In this document: in pieces, positions 52,975 through 62,811 of the stretch
Numbering within the stretch: the stretch's first letter is position 1
Layout of the letters: each line of letters opens with the position of its first letter
Origin: Acidimicrobiia bacterium
GTDB taxonomy: Bacteria > Actinomycetota > Acidimicrobiia > IMCC26256 > JAGPDB01
Assembly: GCA_018057765.1 (NCBI GenBank)
Contig: JAGPDB010000010.1
Location: 1 to 62,851 of the forward strand
Reading direction: 5' to 3'
DNA: 62,851 nt
Made by a program: the position numbers and the translations under genes
Notes under the pieces: generated by a model
Told to the model about the DNA's origin: nothing
Seen by the model: the letters and a program-made list of their open reading frames with translations, nothing else
The model's database searches: none

Positions 52975-55695
52975 GTGGCAATTCTAAAAAAAGTATTAAG
53001 TGTCGGTGAAGGCAAAAAAGTAAAAAAACTCGAGGCTGTAGTTCCTGCTGTAGCGTATTTCGAAGATTCAATGATTGCAAAAAGTGATCTTGAATTAGCA
53101 AACCAGACAATATTATTTCGTGAACGACTAGCTAAAGGTGAAACCCTCGACGATATTTTACCCGAAGCATTTGCAACGGTACGAGAAGCCGCAAAGCGTG
53201 TTTTGGGTCAGCGTCATTATGATGTACAGATAATGGGTGGTGTTGCACTTCATTACGGTTGGGTTGCCGAAATGAAAACTGGTGAAGGTAAAACTTTAGT
53301 TTCAACATTGGCAGCATACTTAAATGCACTTGCTGGTAAAGGTGTCCATATTGTTACTGTCAACGATTACTTAGCTAAACGTGATGGTATGTGGATGGGT
53401 CAAGTTCACAAATTTTTGGGATTAAGCGTAGGCATGGTTTTGCCCGATATTGATGATCCAGAAGAAAAGCGCAATGCTTATGCATGTGATATCACATATG
53501 GAACTAATAATGAATTTGGTTTTGATTATCTTCGTGACAATATGGCAATTACTAAAAATGACCAAGCCCAACGAGGACACTTTTTCTGTATTGTCGACGA
53601 AGTTGACTCAATTTTAATTGATGAATCCAGAACTCCTCTGATAATTTCTGGACCATCTAATGAATCAAATGAACTCTATGCGCAGTTTGCAAAAATAATT
53701 AAAGCCTTAGTTATAGATCGTGATTATGAAGTCGACGAAGCAAAATTTTTAGTCTCACCAACTGATGAGGGTATCAGTCGGGTTGAAGCTGCTCTTGGTA
53801 TTGATAATTTATATGAACATGTAAACCAAAATTTTGTACATCAAATGACTACTGCTATTAAAGCAAAAGAATTATATAAAAAAGGTGTCGACTATATCGT
53901 TGCCGATGGTGAAATTAAAATTGTTGATGAATTTACCGGCCGTATTCTAGAGGGTCGCAGATGGAGCGATGGTGTACACCAAGCTGTCGAAGCAAAAGAA
54001 AATGTTTCTATTCAAGAAGAAAATCAGACACTAGCAACAGTGACATTACAAAACTATTTCAAACTTTACGAGAAGATTTCAGGTATGACTGGTACTGGTG
54101 TCAGCGAAGCCGGTGAGTTCATGCACACTTATGGACTCAATGTTGTTTCTGTCCCAACTCATAAACCTAAAGCACGAGCTGATCATGCCGATTATATATA
54201 TAAAACTGAAGCAGGGAAATTTAATGCTGTAGTTAATGATTTACTTGAATGTCATAAACGTGGTCAACCAGTATTAGTCGGTACGGTATCTGTAGAAAAA
54301 TCTGAGCGACTTTCTAGAATGTTGGACAAAATAGGTGTCAAACATAGTGTATTGAATGCTAAAGAGCATACACAAGAAGGCCCAATAATTGCACAAGCTG
54401 GACGAGTTGGTTCAATTACTGTTGCTACAAATATGGCTGGTCGTGGTGTTGACATTTTGCTTGGGGGTAATCCTGAAGGATTAGCCTTACAACAATTGTT
54501 AGCTGAAGGCAAAGATCTTGAAGATGATGGTGTTAAATCAGAACTTGTAGCTTTAGAAGAAACCTATGATCAGCAATGTAAGTCTGAAGGTGATCAAGTG
54601 CGTGAACTTGGTGGTTTATATGTACTTGGTACAGAAAGACATGAATCACGACGAATAGATGACCAGTTACGCGGTCGTTCTGGACGTCAAGGTGACCCTG
54701 GTGTTTCTCGTTTTTATCTTTCGCTTGAAGATGATCTTATGCGTTTGTTTAATAATGGTGCTATGAACTGGGTAATGGATAAAGCATTTCCCGAAGATGT
54801 GCCACTTGAAGCAAAAATGGTTTCAAAAGCAATAGAGCGCGCTCAAACAACAGTTGAATCACGTAACTTTGAAATACGAAAAGATGTTTTGAAATACGAT
54901 GAGGTAATGAATGAACAGCGAAAAATCATTTATCGTCGTCGTCAACAAATAATTGATGGTGAAGATTTAAGTGATCAAGCTTATGAGATTATTGAAGAGG
55001 TTGTTTCTAGCATCGCCAGTAGCTATTGTGAATCTGAATATAGCGAAACATGGGAAATCGACGGGTTGTTAAAAGAATGTGCGACATATTATCCAGTTAC
55101 ACTTTCCCATGAAGCAATACTTCAATTAAGAAGCATCAAAGAATTAGTTGAAAGTATTGTCAATGATGCTTTAGAGCAATATAAACAAAAAGAAAGCCAA
55201 ATAGGTTTTGATACTTTAAGAAATATTGAACGTAAGGTTATGCTAGATGTTATTGATCAGCATTGGCGCGAACATTTATATGAGATGGATTACTTACGTG
55301 AAGGTATCAACCTTCGTGCTATGGGTCAGCGTGACCCACTTACAGAATGGCAACGCGAAGGTTTCGAAATGTTCGGTGTCATGATGGAGAGTATAAAATC
55401 TGACTTTGTGAGATTTGTTATGAAGTTAAATGTAGTTTCTAAAGATGAAGGTCGCCGAAAAGAGCAAGAGCTTTCATATAGCGCTCCAGAAAACCCTGTT
55501 CAAGGATCTGATGCATATGCTAATTTAAGTCTTGATCCTGCATTGGCTGCTGCTCAAAGTGGATCCATAAATCAAGGTCAAGCAAACCAGGAAAGAAGTA
55601 TACCAACACCTGTAAAAGTTGAAAAAGTCCCAGGTAGAAACGAACTTTGTTTTTGTGGGTCTGGTAAAAAATATAAACTTTGTCATGGTAGATAA
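52975..55695 (+). CDS. secA: Preprotein translocase ATPase SecA
   Basis: Motor of the Sec pathway, 906 residues, GTG start. It has the first nucleotide-binding fold with Walker A in AEMKTGEGKTLVSTL (lysine at 106), DEVDSILIDESRTPL as Walker B, the preprotein-crosslinking domain, the second ATPase half (TNMAGRGVDILLGGNPEG, GRSGRQGDPG) and the helical scaffold. A C-terminal SEC-C zinc motif is intact: Cys892, Cys894, Cys903 and His904. It would export the adhesin, protease, LCP and M23 proteins of this window. Confidence 0.98.
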   Translation: MAILKKVLSVGEGKKVKKLEAVVPAVAYFEDSMIAKSDLELANQTILFRERLAKGETLDDILPEAFATVREAAKRVLGQRHYDVQIMGGVALHYGWVAEMKTGEGKTLVSTLAAYLNALAGKGVHIVTVNDYLAKRDGMWMGQVHKFLGLSVGMVLPDIDDPEEKRNAYACDITYGTNNEFGFDYLRDNMAITKNDQAQRGHFFCIVDEVDSILIDESRTPLIISGPSNESNELYAQFAKIIKALVIDRDYEVDEAKFLVSPTDEGISRVEAALGIDNLYEHVNQNFVHQMTTAIKAKELYKKGVDYIVADGEIKIVDEFTGRILEGRRWSDGVHQAVEAKENVSIQEENQTLATVTLQNYFKLYEKISGMTGTGVSEAGEFMHTYGLNVVSVPTHKPKARADHADYIYKTEAGKFNAVVNDLLECHKRGQPVLVGTVSVEKSERLSRMLDKIGVKHSVLNAKEHTQEGPIIAQAGRVGSITVATNMAGRGVDILLGGNPEGLALQQLLAEGKDLEDDGVKSELVALEETYDQQCKSEGDQVRELGGLYVLGTERHESRRIDDQLRGRSGRQGDPGVSRFYLSLEDDLMRLFNNGAMNWVMDKAFPEDVPLEAKMVSKAIERAQTTVESRNFEIRKDVLKYDEVMNEQRKIIYRRRQQIIDGEDLSDQAYEIIEEVVSSIASSYCESEYSETWEIDGLLKECATYYPVTLSHEAILQLRSIKELVESIVNDALEQYKQKESQIGFDTLRNIERKVMLDVIDQHWREHLYEMDYLREGINLRAMGQRDPLTEWQREGFEMFGVMMESIKSDFVRFVMKLNVVSKDEGRRKEQELSYSAPENPVQGSDAYANLSLDPALAAAQSGSINQGQANQERSIPTPVKVEKVPGRNELCFCGSGKKYKLCHGR

Positions 55696-55713
55696 TACAA
55701 CTGTATATTTGGA

Positions 55714-55719
55714 TATATT
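55714..55719 (+). promoter_or_regulatory. -10 box of prfB, leaderless type
   Basis: TATATT lies six bases before the ATG of prfB. Confidence 0.45.
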
Positions 55720-55725
55720 TATATA

Positions 55726-56853
55726 ATGAGAGATTTCACTAACCAGATATCTGATTTACGTCGCCGTGTTAATGAAGCAAATTTTTATTTAAAAATTGAT
55801 CTTGCATTAGAAGAAGTAAAAGAATTAAATATAATTGCGTCTGATTCAAAATTGTGGGATGACCCTGAAAATGCGAAAAAAGTTAATTCTCAATTAGCTG
55901 GTTTTAATGATGATATTGAACTAGTCAAAAACTTAGAAAGTAAATTGAGCGATATTGCTACTTTACATGAAATGATGCGTGAAGCAAAAGATGACTCTTT
56001 GGAACCTGAAATTGATATAAACATAACTGAACTAGCGAAGCAATTGGATTCAGTTGAATTAAGGTCGCTATTCATAGGTGAAAATGACGAACGTGATGCA
56101 ATATGTTCAATAAATTCAGGAGCTGGAGGAACTGAAGCCTGTGATTGGGCAGATATGCTGTTCCGAATGTATTCGCGTTGGTGTGAACGAAAAGGTTTTG
56201 AACTTAGTATCGATGATCTATCCCAGGGAGAAGAAGTTGGTATTTCTTCAATATCCTTTACAATAAAAGGTAAATATGCATATGGCATGTTAAGCGGAGA
56301 ATCAGGTGTCCACCGTTTGGTGAGAATATCTCCATTTGATTCTCAATCAAGAAGACATACATCATTCGCTTCAATGGAAATTGTGCCGGCACTAGAAGAG
56401 TCACAAGTTATAGAGATCGATGAATCAGAATTGCGTGTTGATACATATCGTTCTTCGGGTGCTGGTGGACAACATGTAAACAAAACCGATTCTGCAGTTC
56501 GATTGACACACATACCATCAGGGATAGTTGTCCAGTGTCAAAACCAGAGAAGCCAGATCCAAAATAAAGCTAGAGCAATGCAAATATTGAGCGCTAAATT
56601 AGCTGAAAAACAACGTATTGAAAGACTAGAAGAAGTAGCTAAACTAGCAGGAACTAAAATGGAAGTTGGATGGGGAAGCCAAATACGTAGTTACGTACTA
56701 GCACCATACCAGCTCGTACGTGATGAACGTTCACAAGTAATTGATAATCAAGAAAAATCAATCTGTGAGACTGGAAATATTATTAATGTCCTAGATGGCG
56801 ATATAGATCAATTTATTTCAGCGTATCTACAGTACAGACGTACACAATCGTAA
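55726..56853 (+). CDS. prfB: Peptide chain release factor 2
   Basis: Release factor for UGA and UAA, 375 residues. SPF at 202-204 is the stop-recognition tripeptide of RF2, and GGQ is at 247-249. The reading frame is continuous from ATG 55726: no internal UGA with a shift site is present, unlike E. coli prfB. The gene sits 30 bases after secA and before ftsE, the standard actinobacterial order. Confidence 0.97.
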   Translation: MRDFTNQISDLRRRVNEANFYLKIDLALEEVKELNIIASDSKLWDDPENAKKVNSQLAGFNDDIELVKNLESKLSDIATLHEMMREAKDDSLEPEIDINITELAKQLDSVELRSLFIGENDERDAICSINSGAGGTEACDWADMLFRMYSRWCERKGFELSIDDLSQGEEVGISSISFTIKGKYAYGMLSGESGVHRLVRISPFDSQSRRHTSFASMEIVPALEESQVIEIDESELRVDTYRSSGAGGQHVNKTDSAVRLTHIPSGIVVQCQNQRSQIQNKARAMQILSAKLAEKQRIERLEEVAKLAGTKMEVGWGSQIRSYVLAPYQLVRDERSQVIDNQEKSICETGNIINVLDGDIDQFISAYLQYRRTQS

Positions 56854-56936
56854 TATTAACCATTATTTTTGCAAATAATACATTAAATGGCCAAAGATGT
56901 AATTTTAAGGTCAAAATTTTGATAACCTAATGTCGC

Positions 56937-57638
56937 ATGATTCGATTTGAAAACGTAACTAAATACTATGGCCAAAATGTTGTAGCTTTAAGAGAAATAA
57001 ATTTAGAGATCCAAAAAGGAGAGTTTGTCTTTTTAGTTGGTCCTTCTGGTTCTGGTAAATCATCTTTTTTGCGATTATTACTAAGAGAAGAAATAGCTAG
57101 CCAAGGTCGTGTCCATGTCGCAGGCCGTGATATTGGAAGATTGTCTCAATGGAAAGTTCCTCAACTTCGTAGAAACATAGGATGTATTTTTCAAGACTTT
57201 AAATTATTACCTCAACGAACTGTTTATGAAAATGTTGCTTTCGCACAAGAGGTTATTGGTAGGCCGCGAGATATTATTCGTGCACAAGTTCCTCAAATAC
57301 TTGAACTTGTAGGTTTGGCTGAAAAACAAAATCGTTTTCCTGATGAACTATCTGGTGGAGAACAACAACGTGTTTCGATTGCACGAGCATTCGTTAATCG
57401 ACCATTAATCCTTTTAGCCGATGAGCCAACCGGAAATTTAGATCCAGCAACTACTGTTGGAATTATGCGTTTGCTTGATAGAATTAATAAAACTGGTACA
57501 ACAGTAGTAATGGCGACACATGATGTTCGAATAGTTAATGAGATGCGAAAACGTGTTATTGAGCTTGATCATGGAAATTTAGTTAGAGATCAAGCACGTG
57601 GTGTTTATGGATCTGCACTGGAAGAGGGTGCTGAATAA
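56937..57638 (+). CDS. ftsE: Cell division ATP-binding protein FtsE
   Basis: ABC ATPase of 233 residues that powers FtsX. Walker A is [12 protein letters not shown] (about 36-47), the signature is [15 protein letters not shown], Walker B is [13 protein letters not shown], and the switch histidine is in MATHD. The start is ATG 56937 with TAACCT eight bases upstream. Its stop shares one base with the start of ftsX (TAATG), so the two are coupled. Confidence 0.97.
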   Translation: MIRFENVTKYYGQNVVALREINLEIQKGEFVFLVGPSGSGKSSFLRLLLREEIASQGRVHVAGRDIGRLSQWKVPQLRRNIGCIFQDFKLLPQRTVYENVAFAQEVIGRPRDIIRAQVPQILELVGLAEKQNRFPDELSGGEQQRVSIARAFVNRPLILLADEPTGNLDPATTVGIMRLLDRINKTGTTVVMATHDVRIVNEMRKRVIELDHGNLVRDQARGVYGSALEEGAE

Positions 57639-58522
57639 TGCTTTCTAGAATGTTTTATTTCTTAAGAGAAACTGGTATCTCGCTATGGCGAAATGTTTCT
57701 ATGACTATTGCAGCAATTTTGACAATATTTGTGACACTCTCACTTGTGGGTGTTGCCATGCTTGTATTCTTCTGGAATAGTGCTGGTACAAAGAATGTAG
57801 AAAAATCTGTACAATATGAAGTGTTTTTAGTCTCTAAGGCTGATGAAACGCAGATAAAAACAGTCAAAGACCAAATTGAAACGGATAAGAAAAAAAATCT
57901 GGTTGTTAATTATGAATTTATAACTAAAGATCAAGCTTGGGAATTTTTCAAACGTGAATTTAAAGATGAAAAGGATACATTAAAGTCTGTAGATAAAGAT
58001 GTGTTGCCAGTGAGTTTTATTATTGCTCCAAAAGATCCAAAATTACTAGATTCACTAGTCGCAAAATATAGTGCTATACCTGGAGTTGAGAATGTCACGA
58101 AGGCCGATTTTAAAGATGAAATACGTCGGGCTAATTTAATTAATCAAACCCTATCCGTTTTTGCTCTTATACTTTTAGTGGCTAGTTGCGTATTAGTCTT
58201 TAACACGGTTCGTCTGGCGGTGTTCGCTCGTCGTAGGGAAATCGAAATCATGAAGCTAGTTGGCGCATCTAACTGGTTTGTCCAGGTTCCATTTATGGCT
58301 GAAGGTGCTGTACAAGGTTTATTTGGTGGTATCTTTGCTTCTATTAGTGCATTTATTTTTAAAACAGTAATCCTTGATGATACATTTTCAGGAAAAGGTT
58401 TTCGCGGTTTCTTTGTGACTAGTAGTGATCTTCTACTAACAATTTTGTTGGTGCTATTCGCTGGTATCGCTGTTGGATTCGTATCTAGTTATCTGGGACT
58501 AAAACGCTATCTTGATGTTTAA
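57638..58522 (+). CDS. ftsX: Cell division membrane protein FtsX
   Basis: Permease-like partner of FtsE, 294 residues. One N-terminal helix (about 22-46), a large outer domain (about 50-170) that in mycobacteria contacts an M23/NlpC hydrolase, and three further helices (about 175-200, 220-250, 260-290) fit FtsX. The FAxRRREIEIMKLVGAS segment near 190-210 is the standard FtsX/MacB motif. It would activate the M23 peptidase encoded immediately downstream. Confidence 0.95.
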   Translation: MLSRMFYFLRETGISLWRNVSMTIAAILTIFVTLSLVGVAMLVFFWNSAGTKNVEKSVQYEVFLVSKADETQIKTVKDQIETDKKKNLVVNYEFITKDQAWEFFKREFKDEKDTLKSVDKDVLPVSFIIAPKDPKLLDSLVAKYSAIPGVENVTKADFKDEIRRANLINQTLSVFALILLVASCVLVFNTVRLAVFARRREIEIMKLVGASNWFVQVPFMAEGAVQGLFGGIFASISAFIFKTVILDDTFSGKGFRGFFVTSSDLLLTILLVLFAGIAVGFVSSYLGLKRYLDV

Positions 58523-58746
58523 GATCATACTTAGCATTACTTAGTTCTCTGTGCTTGCTTCAATACGTGAAACTGTAGATGTTCATTTCATGATTATAAC
58601 TACTTAAAAATAGCATTTAAGACTTGATATCAATCAATTATTTCGCTTAATGCGTGTAAGGTCTCCATAATACCTTAAATACTTTTCTTCCGGCTCTTTA
58701 CTTTTTCTTGTTTAGTGACGAGAATACATCGAGAAAAAAAGTTGGG

Positions 58747-59988
58747 ATGATAATGAGGAAATATTTTAAATATATAGTTCCATTAACTATTTGTTGTGCG
58801 ATTATTAGTTCACAATATATTGCATATGGTACTGTTGAAAAATCTGTAGCAAAACATACAACAATAATATCTGCGACAGATCCACGTATCCAAAAATTAA
58901 CGGCTGATCTTGAATATGCAACAAAAGCAGAAGCCGTTGAGATATTAAAATATGCAACTGCAAAACAGGCACGACTTGATGCTGATGCAAAATTAGCAAG
59001 TTTAAATTCTAAAATTAAAGCCGCACAAAATGCTAGAGCAATAGCGATTGCAGATCAAGAATCAGCGAAAGCAGAATATGCTGATTCACAATTAAAGTAT
59101 GATACTTCAATTAAAGAAAGTGATGATGCTAAGAATCAAAGAGACAGAGCAATCATCGATCTATATATTCAAAGTTCCGATCCAGATTTTATACCGTCAG
59201 TTTTAGATGTACCTATAAACGAACGCCAAGATGTTGTAAGAAAAACAATTTTAAGATTTCGTTACACCGATCAGAAAATAGAAACTATAAAAGTTTCTGC
59301 GATAAAAGCAGATGAGGCAGTGGCAGAAAAAGCTTTACATATTGATGCCTTAATGAGGGCAGAAGCTTCAAAACAAGAAGCTGATCGACAAGAGGCAGCA
59401 CTTATTCCACTTAAAGCAGATCTAGCAAACGCGCAGGCTGATGCAAAAGAAAAAGAAGCAATAGAGCAAAAAGCTGTAAATGCAATAAAGTCACAAAAAT
59501 CATCTTACACTAGTCAAATAAATCAAATAAAAGCAGACTCAGATGCTTTGGCTGCTCAAATTAAACGTAAACAGAATCAAATTATTACACCAACACCCGT
59601 CATTCCTGGGAGAATGATCCACCCTGTATCAGGTAGTATAAATTCTTCATTTGGCTATAGAACTCATCCTATTTATGGAGATGCGAGATTACATGCTGGA
59701 ATAGATTTTAATGCTGGCGTAGGAACTCCAATTAAAGCTGCAAAAGCAGGTACGGTGATTTCCGCATCAGTAATGTCTGGTTATGGCAATGTGATAGTAA
59801 TTGACCACGGTGGTGGAATATCGACACTATATGCACATCAGAGCTCATTTGCTGTTAGTGCAGGTACGTATGTAACGCAAGGACAAATTATTGGCTACAG
59901 CGGTATGTCAGGAAATGTTACTGGACCACATTTACATTTTGAAGTGAGAGTTAATGGAACGCCTACTGATCCAATGGCGTATTTATAA
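58747..59988 (+). CDS. Secreted M23 peptidase with coiled coil (EnvC/FtsEX-partner type)
   Basis: Exported peptidoglycan endopeptidase candidate, 413 residues from ATG 58747 (an in-frame TTG lies at 58708). A signal peptide or anchor covers about 1-30. A long Ala/Lys/Glu coiled coil (about 40-285) follows, then an M23 LytM domain (about 295-413). Zinc ligands are seen as His316 and Asp320 (HAGID) and the HLH motif at 395-397. Because all key residues are present the domain should be active, unlike degenerate activators such as EnvC. Coiled coil plus LytM next to ftsEX is the known arrangement for proteins switched on by FtsEX at division. Confidence 0.9.
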   Translation: MIMRKYFKYIVPLTICCAIISSQYIAYGTVEKSVAKHTTIISATDPRIQKLTADLEYATKAEAVEILKYATAKQARLDADAKLASLNSKIKAAQNARAIAIADQESAKAEYADSQLKYDTSIKESDDAKNQRDRAIIDLYIQSSDPDFIPSVLDVPINERQDVVRKTILRFRYTDQKIETIKVSAIKADEAVAEKALHIDALMRAEASKQEADRQEAALIPLKADLANAQADAKEKEAIEQKAVNAIKSQKSSYTSQINQIKADSDALAAQIKRKQNQIITPTPVIPGRMIHPVSGSINSSFGYRTHPIYGDARLHAGIDFNAGVGTPIKAAKAGTVISASVMSGYGNVIVIDHGGGISTLYAHQSSFAVSAGTYVTQGQIIGYSGMSGNVTGPHLHFEVRVNGTPTDPMAYL

Positions 59989-60018
59989 AAAAATCGACAT
60001 GCCCTAAAGCATGTCGAT
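59985..60018 (-). terminator. Terminator of the peroxiredoxin gene, also usable on the plus strand
   Basis: Perfect 10-bp stem (ATCGACATGC at 59993-60002, GCATGTCGAT at 60009-60018) with a 6-base loop. On the minus strand it is followed by seven T, so it ends the peroxiredoxin gene. The plus-strand tail is weaker. Confidence 0.85.
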
Positions 60019-60044
60019 ATTAAATTTAATTAATTTTTTACTTA

Positions 60045-60695
60045 TTAATTAGAAGTTACTTTTGAAGCAGGATCTGCAACATAACGTAAATATGGTTTTA
60101 CTGCATTGAATCCTTCTGGGAAAAGCTCGTTTGCTTCCTCGTCACTAAGACCTGATCCTACTACTACGTCGTCGCCTGATTTCCAGTTTGCTGGTGTAGC
60201 AACTTTATATTTAGCTCCAATTTGTAGAGAGTCAATAACTCGAAGAATTTCGTCGAAGTTTCGACCAACTGATGCAGGATATGTAAGTGTTAACATTACT
60301 TTCTTATCCGGATTAATAATAAAGACACTTCTTACAGTTAGTGTTGCCAATTCATTAGGGTGGATCATATCGTATGCGTTAGCAATTTCTTTATTTTCGT
60401 CTGCAAGTAGTGGATAATTCATTTCAGTCTGGCATACATCTTCTATATCGCCAACCCAATCATTATGTGATTCGATACCATCTACACTAAGTCCAAGAAC
60501 TTTTACATTCCGTTTTTCGAATTCATCGCTAAGTTGAGCAACAGTACCAAGTTCTGTTGTGCAAACTGGGGTAAAGTCCTTTGGGTGTGAGAATAATACT
60601 GCCCAAGATCCATCGATATATTCGTGAAAATTTATCTCGCCTTTAGTTGATTGTGCAGTGAAGTTCGGCGCTTCGTCGCCTAATTTAATTGACAT
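60045..60695 (-). CDS. Peroxiredoxin, 1-Cys (Prx6) type
   Basis: Thiol peroxidase of 216 residues reducing H2O2 and organic hydroperoxides. AAAGGAAAG precedes the start. The peroxidatic cysteine is Cys45 in PKDFTPVCTTE, with the conserved Thr and Pro. Length and the C-terminal extension (about 160-216) fit the Prx6/1-Cys subfamily. A second cysteine, Cys88, is in DVCQTEMN, a position where several Prx6 members also have one; it is not the usual resolving site. A partner reductase is not in the window. Confidence 0.92.
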   Translation of the reverse strand: MSIKLGDEAPNFTAQSTKGEINFHEYIDGSWAVLFSHPKDFTPVCTTELGTVAQLSDEFEKRNVKVLGLSVDGIESHNDWVGDIEDVCQTEMNYPLLADENKEIANAYDMIHPNELATLTVRSVFIINPDKKVMLTLTYPASVGRNFDEILRVIDSLQIGAKYKVATPANWKSGDDVVVGSGLSDEEANELFPEGFNAVKPYLRYVADPASKVTSN

Positions 60696-60851
60696 TTATC
60701 TTTCCTTTACTTTAATTTTTATTACATATGTCAGTTACAGCCTAGATCTTTTAGTTCTTAAAGTAAAATAGTTGTTAAATGTGATACTTTAATCCAAATT
60801 GAATAAATTTCTTTTTCTTGCATTTGACACAGGGTACTAATTTCGAGAAGA

Positions 60852-61280
60852 TTGTTTGTTGTGGGGAATATTTTTGCGCAGGGGCTAGAACGAAAACTTG
60901 GTTTTCGAGAAGATCAAAGGATAGCTTTAATAGGTGCTAGTCAAGATGTTGTAGAACATTTTGCAACTGAATTTAACTATATAGATTTTTCTACAACGTT
61001 ACGCGGTGGTTTTGATATAATAGTTTTTTTTGCAACACGTAATTTTGAACTAGAAAAAAGAATAACCATACTCACAAGATCACTTAGACCTAAAGGCGCT
61101 TTGTGGATTGCTTGGCCGAAAAAAACTTCACGGATTGTTACTGATCTAAACTTTGATGTTGTACAAGAAATAGGTTTAGCACAATCTTTAGTTGATACAA
61201 AAGTTTGCTCTATTTCCGAGGTATGGTCCTCACTACGTTTCACAGAAAAACGCACAATCCCATCGCTTTCTAACGTTTAA
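60852..61280 (+). CDS. DUF3052 family protein
   Basis: Cytoplasmic protein of 142 residues (from TTG 60852; GTG 60861, with GAGAAG eleven bases upstream, is an alternative). Motifs are KLGFREDQRIALIGASQD, the central FDIIVFFATRNFELE, the LRPKGALWIAWPKKTSRIVTDL core and the C-terminal WSSLRFTEK. DUF3052 is nearly restricted to actinobacteria and resembles a small Rossmann-like methyltransferase fragment lacking a clear SAM loop. Biochemical function unknown. Confidence 0.82.
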   Translation: MFVVGNIFAQGLERKLGFREDQRIALIGASQDVVEHFATEFNYIDFSTTLRGGFDIIVFFATRNFELEKRITILTRSLRPKGALWIAWPKKTSRIVTDLNFDVVQEIGLAQSLVDTKVCSISEVWSSLRFTEKRTIPSLSNV

Positions 61281-61416
61281 TTTTGGCCCATTGTCGGCAT
61301 TTGATATTTCTCCAGCGCTCCGCAATCGTTCCGAAATAAAAATACCTACAAACTCGTATTAACTACTTAGAAGCATAATTGATGCTATTTCAATTTAAAT
61401 GAAGGTTCAGTTGATT

Positions 61417-62094
61417 TTATTCTTTAGGTGCAATAGCTTCTTTTAATACTTCGATAACATGTTCGCGTCTTGTCGCTAGAGCTTTAATGCTTAGAGGGTC
61501 ACCGTCTATAACTTGTGAGACGAGTGAAGAGTCGGACAAATATGAAAAAGCAGCACCATATCCTGTGATAAGCAACTGTCGGGCATCGTATTTTTTTAGA
61601 CGCCCATGTTTCATTTCGTTTTCTAAGAATTTAGCACCACGATCGATTAATGGTTTTAGAGCTGTGCCGAGTTCACTCGAGAAAAGCGAATCTGGATCTA
61701 ATGCTTCTCTTCTAGCGATCTTAACGAAGTATGGATGTTGTTCGAAAAAAGTAAAGGCAGCACGTAAGAGTTGTTCAACTTGGTCCCAGCCATGAACTTC
61801 TTTTCCAGTCGCATCGCTCATCAAAAAGATCCAACCTTTAAATTCATTCAAAATAACTTCACGATACAAAAGTTCTTTTGAAGAAAAGTGATACATGATC
61901 GATGGCTTTTTAATTCCTACGTCGTTAGCGATATCATTTAATGAGGTTGAATCATAACCGTGATCTGAAAATCGTTTTAATGCCGCATAAAGTATTTGAT
62001 ATTTTGTGTCTGGTTGGACGGTTGAATTTCCTTTGTCTGTAATATTTATAACTTTTGCAATGTTTGCATCTTCTTTTTTATTTGCTTTCGACAT
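61417..62094 (-). CDS. TetR-family transcriptional regulator
   Basis: Repressor-type protein of 225 residues. The N-terminal helix-turn-helix (about 26-72) has KYQILYAALKRFSDHGYDST, SLNDIANDVGIKKPSIMYHF and SSKELLYREVI, the classic TetR pattern. The C-terminal ligand domain is helical, with RRKALDP-like conserved residues replaced by ARREALDPDSLF. TAGACT lies six bases before ATG (leaderless). The gene starts next to the stop of the membrane-protein gene. Its ligand and targets are unknown; an auto-regulated site would be in the region just upstream of 62094. Confidence 0.9.
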   Translation of the reverse strand: MSKANKKEDANIAKVINITDKGNSTVQPDTKYQILYAALKRFSDHGYDSTSLNDIANDVGIKKPSIMYHFSSKELLYREVILNEFKGWIFLMSDATGKEVHGWDQVEQLLRAAFTFFEQHPYFVKIARREALDPDSLFSSELGTALKPLIDRGAKFLENEMKHGRLKKYDARQLLITGYGAAFSYLSDSSLVSQVIDGDPLSIKALATRREHVIEVLKEAIAPKE

Positions 62095-62096
62095 AA

Positions 62097-62705
62097 TTAC
62101 AGTCTAACCGCGAATAACTTTCTATGGTAAATGCATATAAGAGTGACGATACAATTCGAAATTATATATATTTGAAATATCGAATCATTACTTATAGGAA
62201 ATGCCAATAGTCCGAGTAAAGCAGCCAATATGCTTAATGTATATACCCAGTGAGATTCAGTATCTGGGAATCGCCAAGTTTTTAAGAAAACAGGTAGGTA
62301 GGCAACTAAATTCGCCGTAATGGATAGCCAAATTCCTAAATATGCATTACCTGTAAGTTGCCAAGCTATTACACCACAAATTGCTACGACAAGACAGCTC
62401 CAATCAAATAATGAGGTACCTCCCATGCCCCTATGGATAGAAAGTATAAAAACAATTAATGCAAATATGAGATCGATACCAGCAAAAATCCGTGCACCTA
62501 AATTTCCTTGCGCCGCAATAATGCTCAAGAAATTGAGTGAATGAACGAAAGTTAATATGAACCTGGTTGTTCGATGTGGTTTGGATGTTCCACGAATTAT
62601 ACTTACGACATAAGAGCAAGGAGCAAGCAATGCAACTAATGTGCTCGAAATTAATAAAAAATTATGCATGTTTGATTCTATTACGTTTGACAACCATTCA
62701 TTCAT
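62097..62705 (-). CDS. Seven-helix membrane protein with internal pseudo-repeat
   Basis: Protein of 202 residues, about 60% hydrophobic, with roughly seven membrane segments. Two halves look alike: the first has CSYVVSIIRGTSKPHRTTRF followed by HSLNFLSIIAA, and the second NLVAYLPVFLKTWRFPDTES followed by YTLSILAALLG. This duplicated V-x-x-xP/x-W/R-x pattern is typical of SWEET/PQ-loop-type small transporters, but I cannot confirm that family. It is transcribed towards tetR with three bases between, so they may form a two-gene operon. Confidence 0.65.
   Translation of the reverse strand: MNEWLSNVIESNMHNFLLISSTLVALLAPCSYVVSIIRGTSKPHRTTRFILTFVHSLNFLSIIAAQGNLGARIFAGIDLIFALIVFILSIHRGMGGTSLFDWSCLVVAICGVIAWQLTGNAYLGIWLSITANLVAYLPVFLKTWRFPDTESHWVYTLSILAALLGLLAFPISNDSIFQIYIISNCIVTLICIYHRKLFAVRL
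62101..62106 (-). promoter_or_regulatory. -10 box of the tetR gene, leaderless type
   Basis: On the minus strand TAGACT is followed by six bases and the ATG at 62094. It overlaps the last codons of the upstream gene. Confidence 0.45.
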
Positions 62706-62811
62706 ATTTTTCTGTGCGTTAGCTGTTTATACTGCGCAATACTGCACCATGAACAGCTAACGCCCAACATTCTGAGAATAGTTCTGAAAGTAATGTGACG
62801 AAATAAAAAAT

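Noticed and set aside
55726-55810. Programmed frameshift in prfB
   Set aside because: The RF2 frame is continuous from the ATG with no in-frame UGA or CTTTGA-type shift site.
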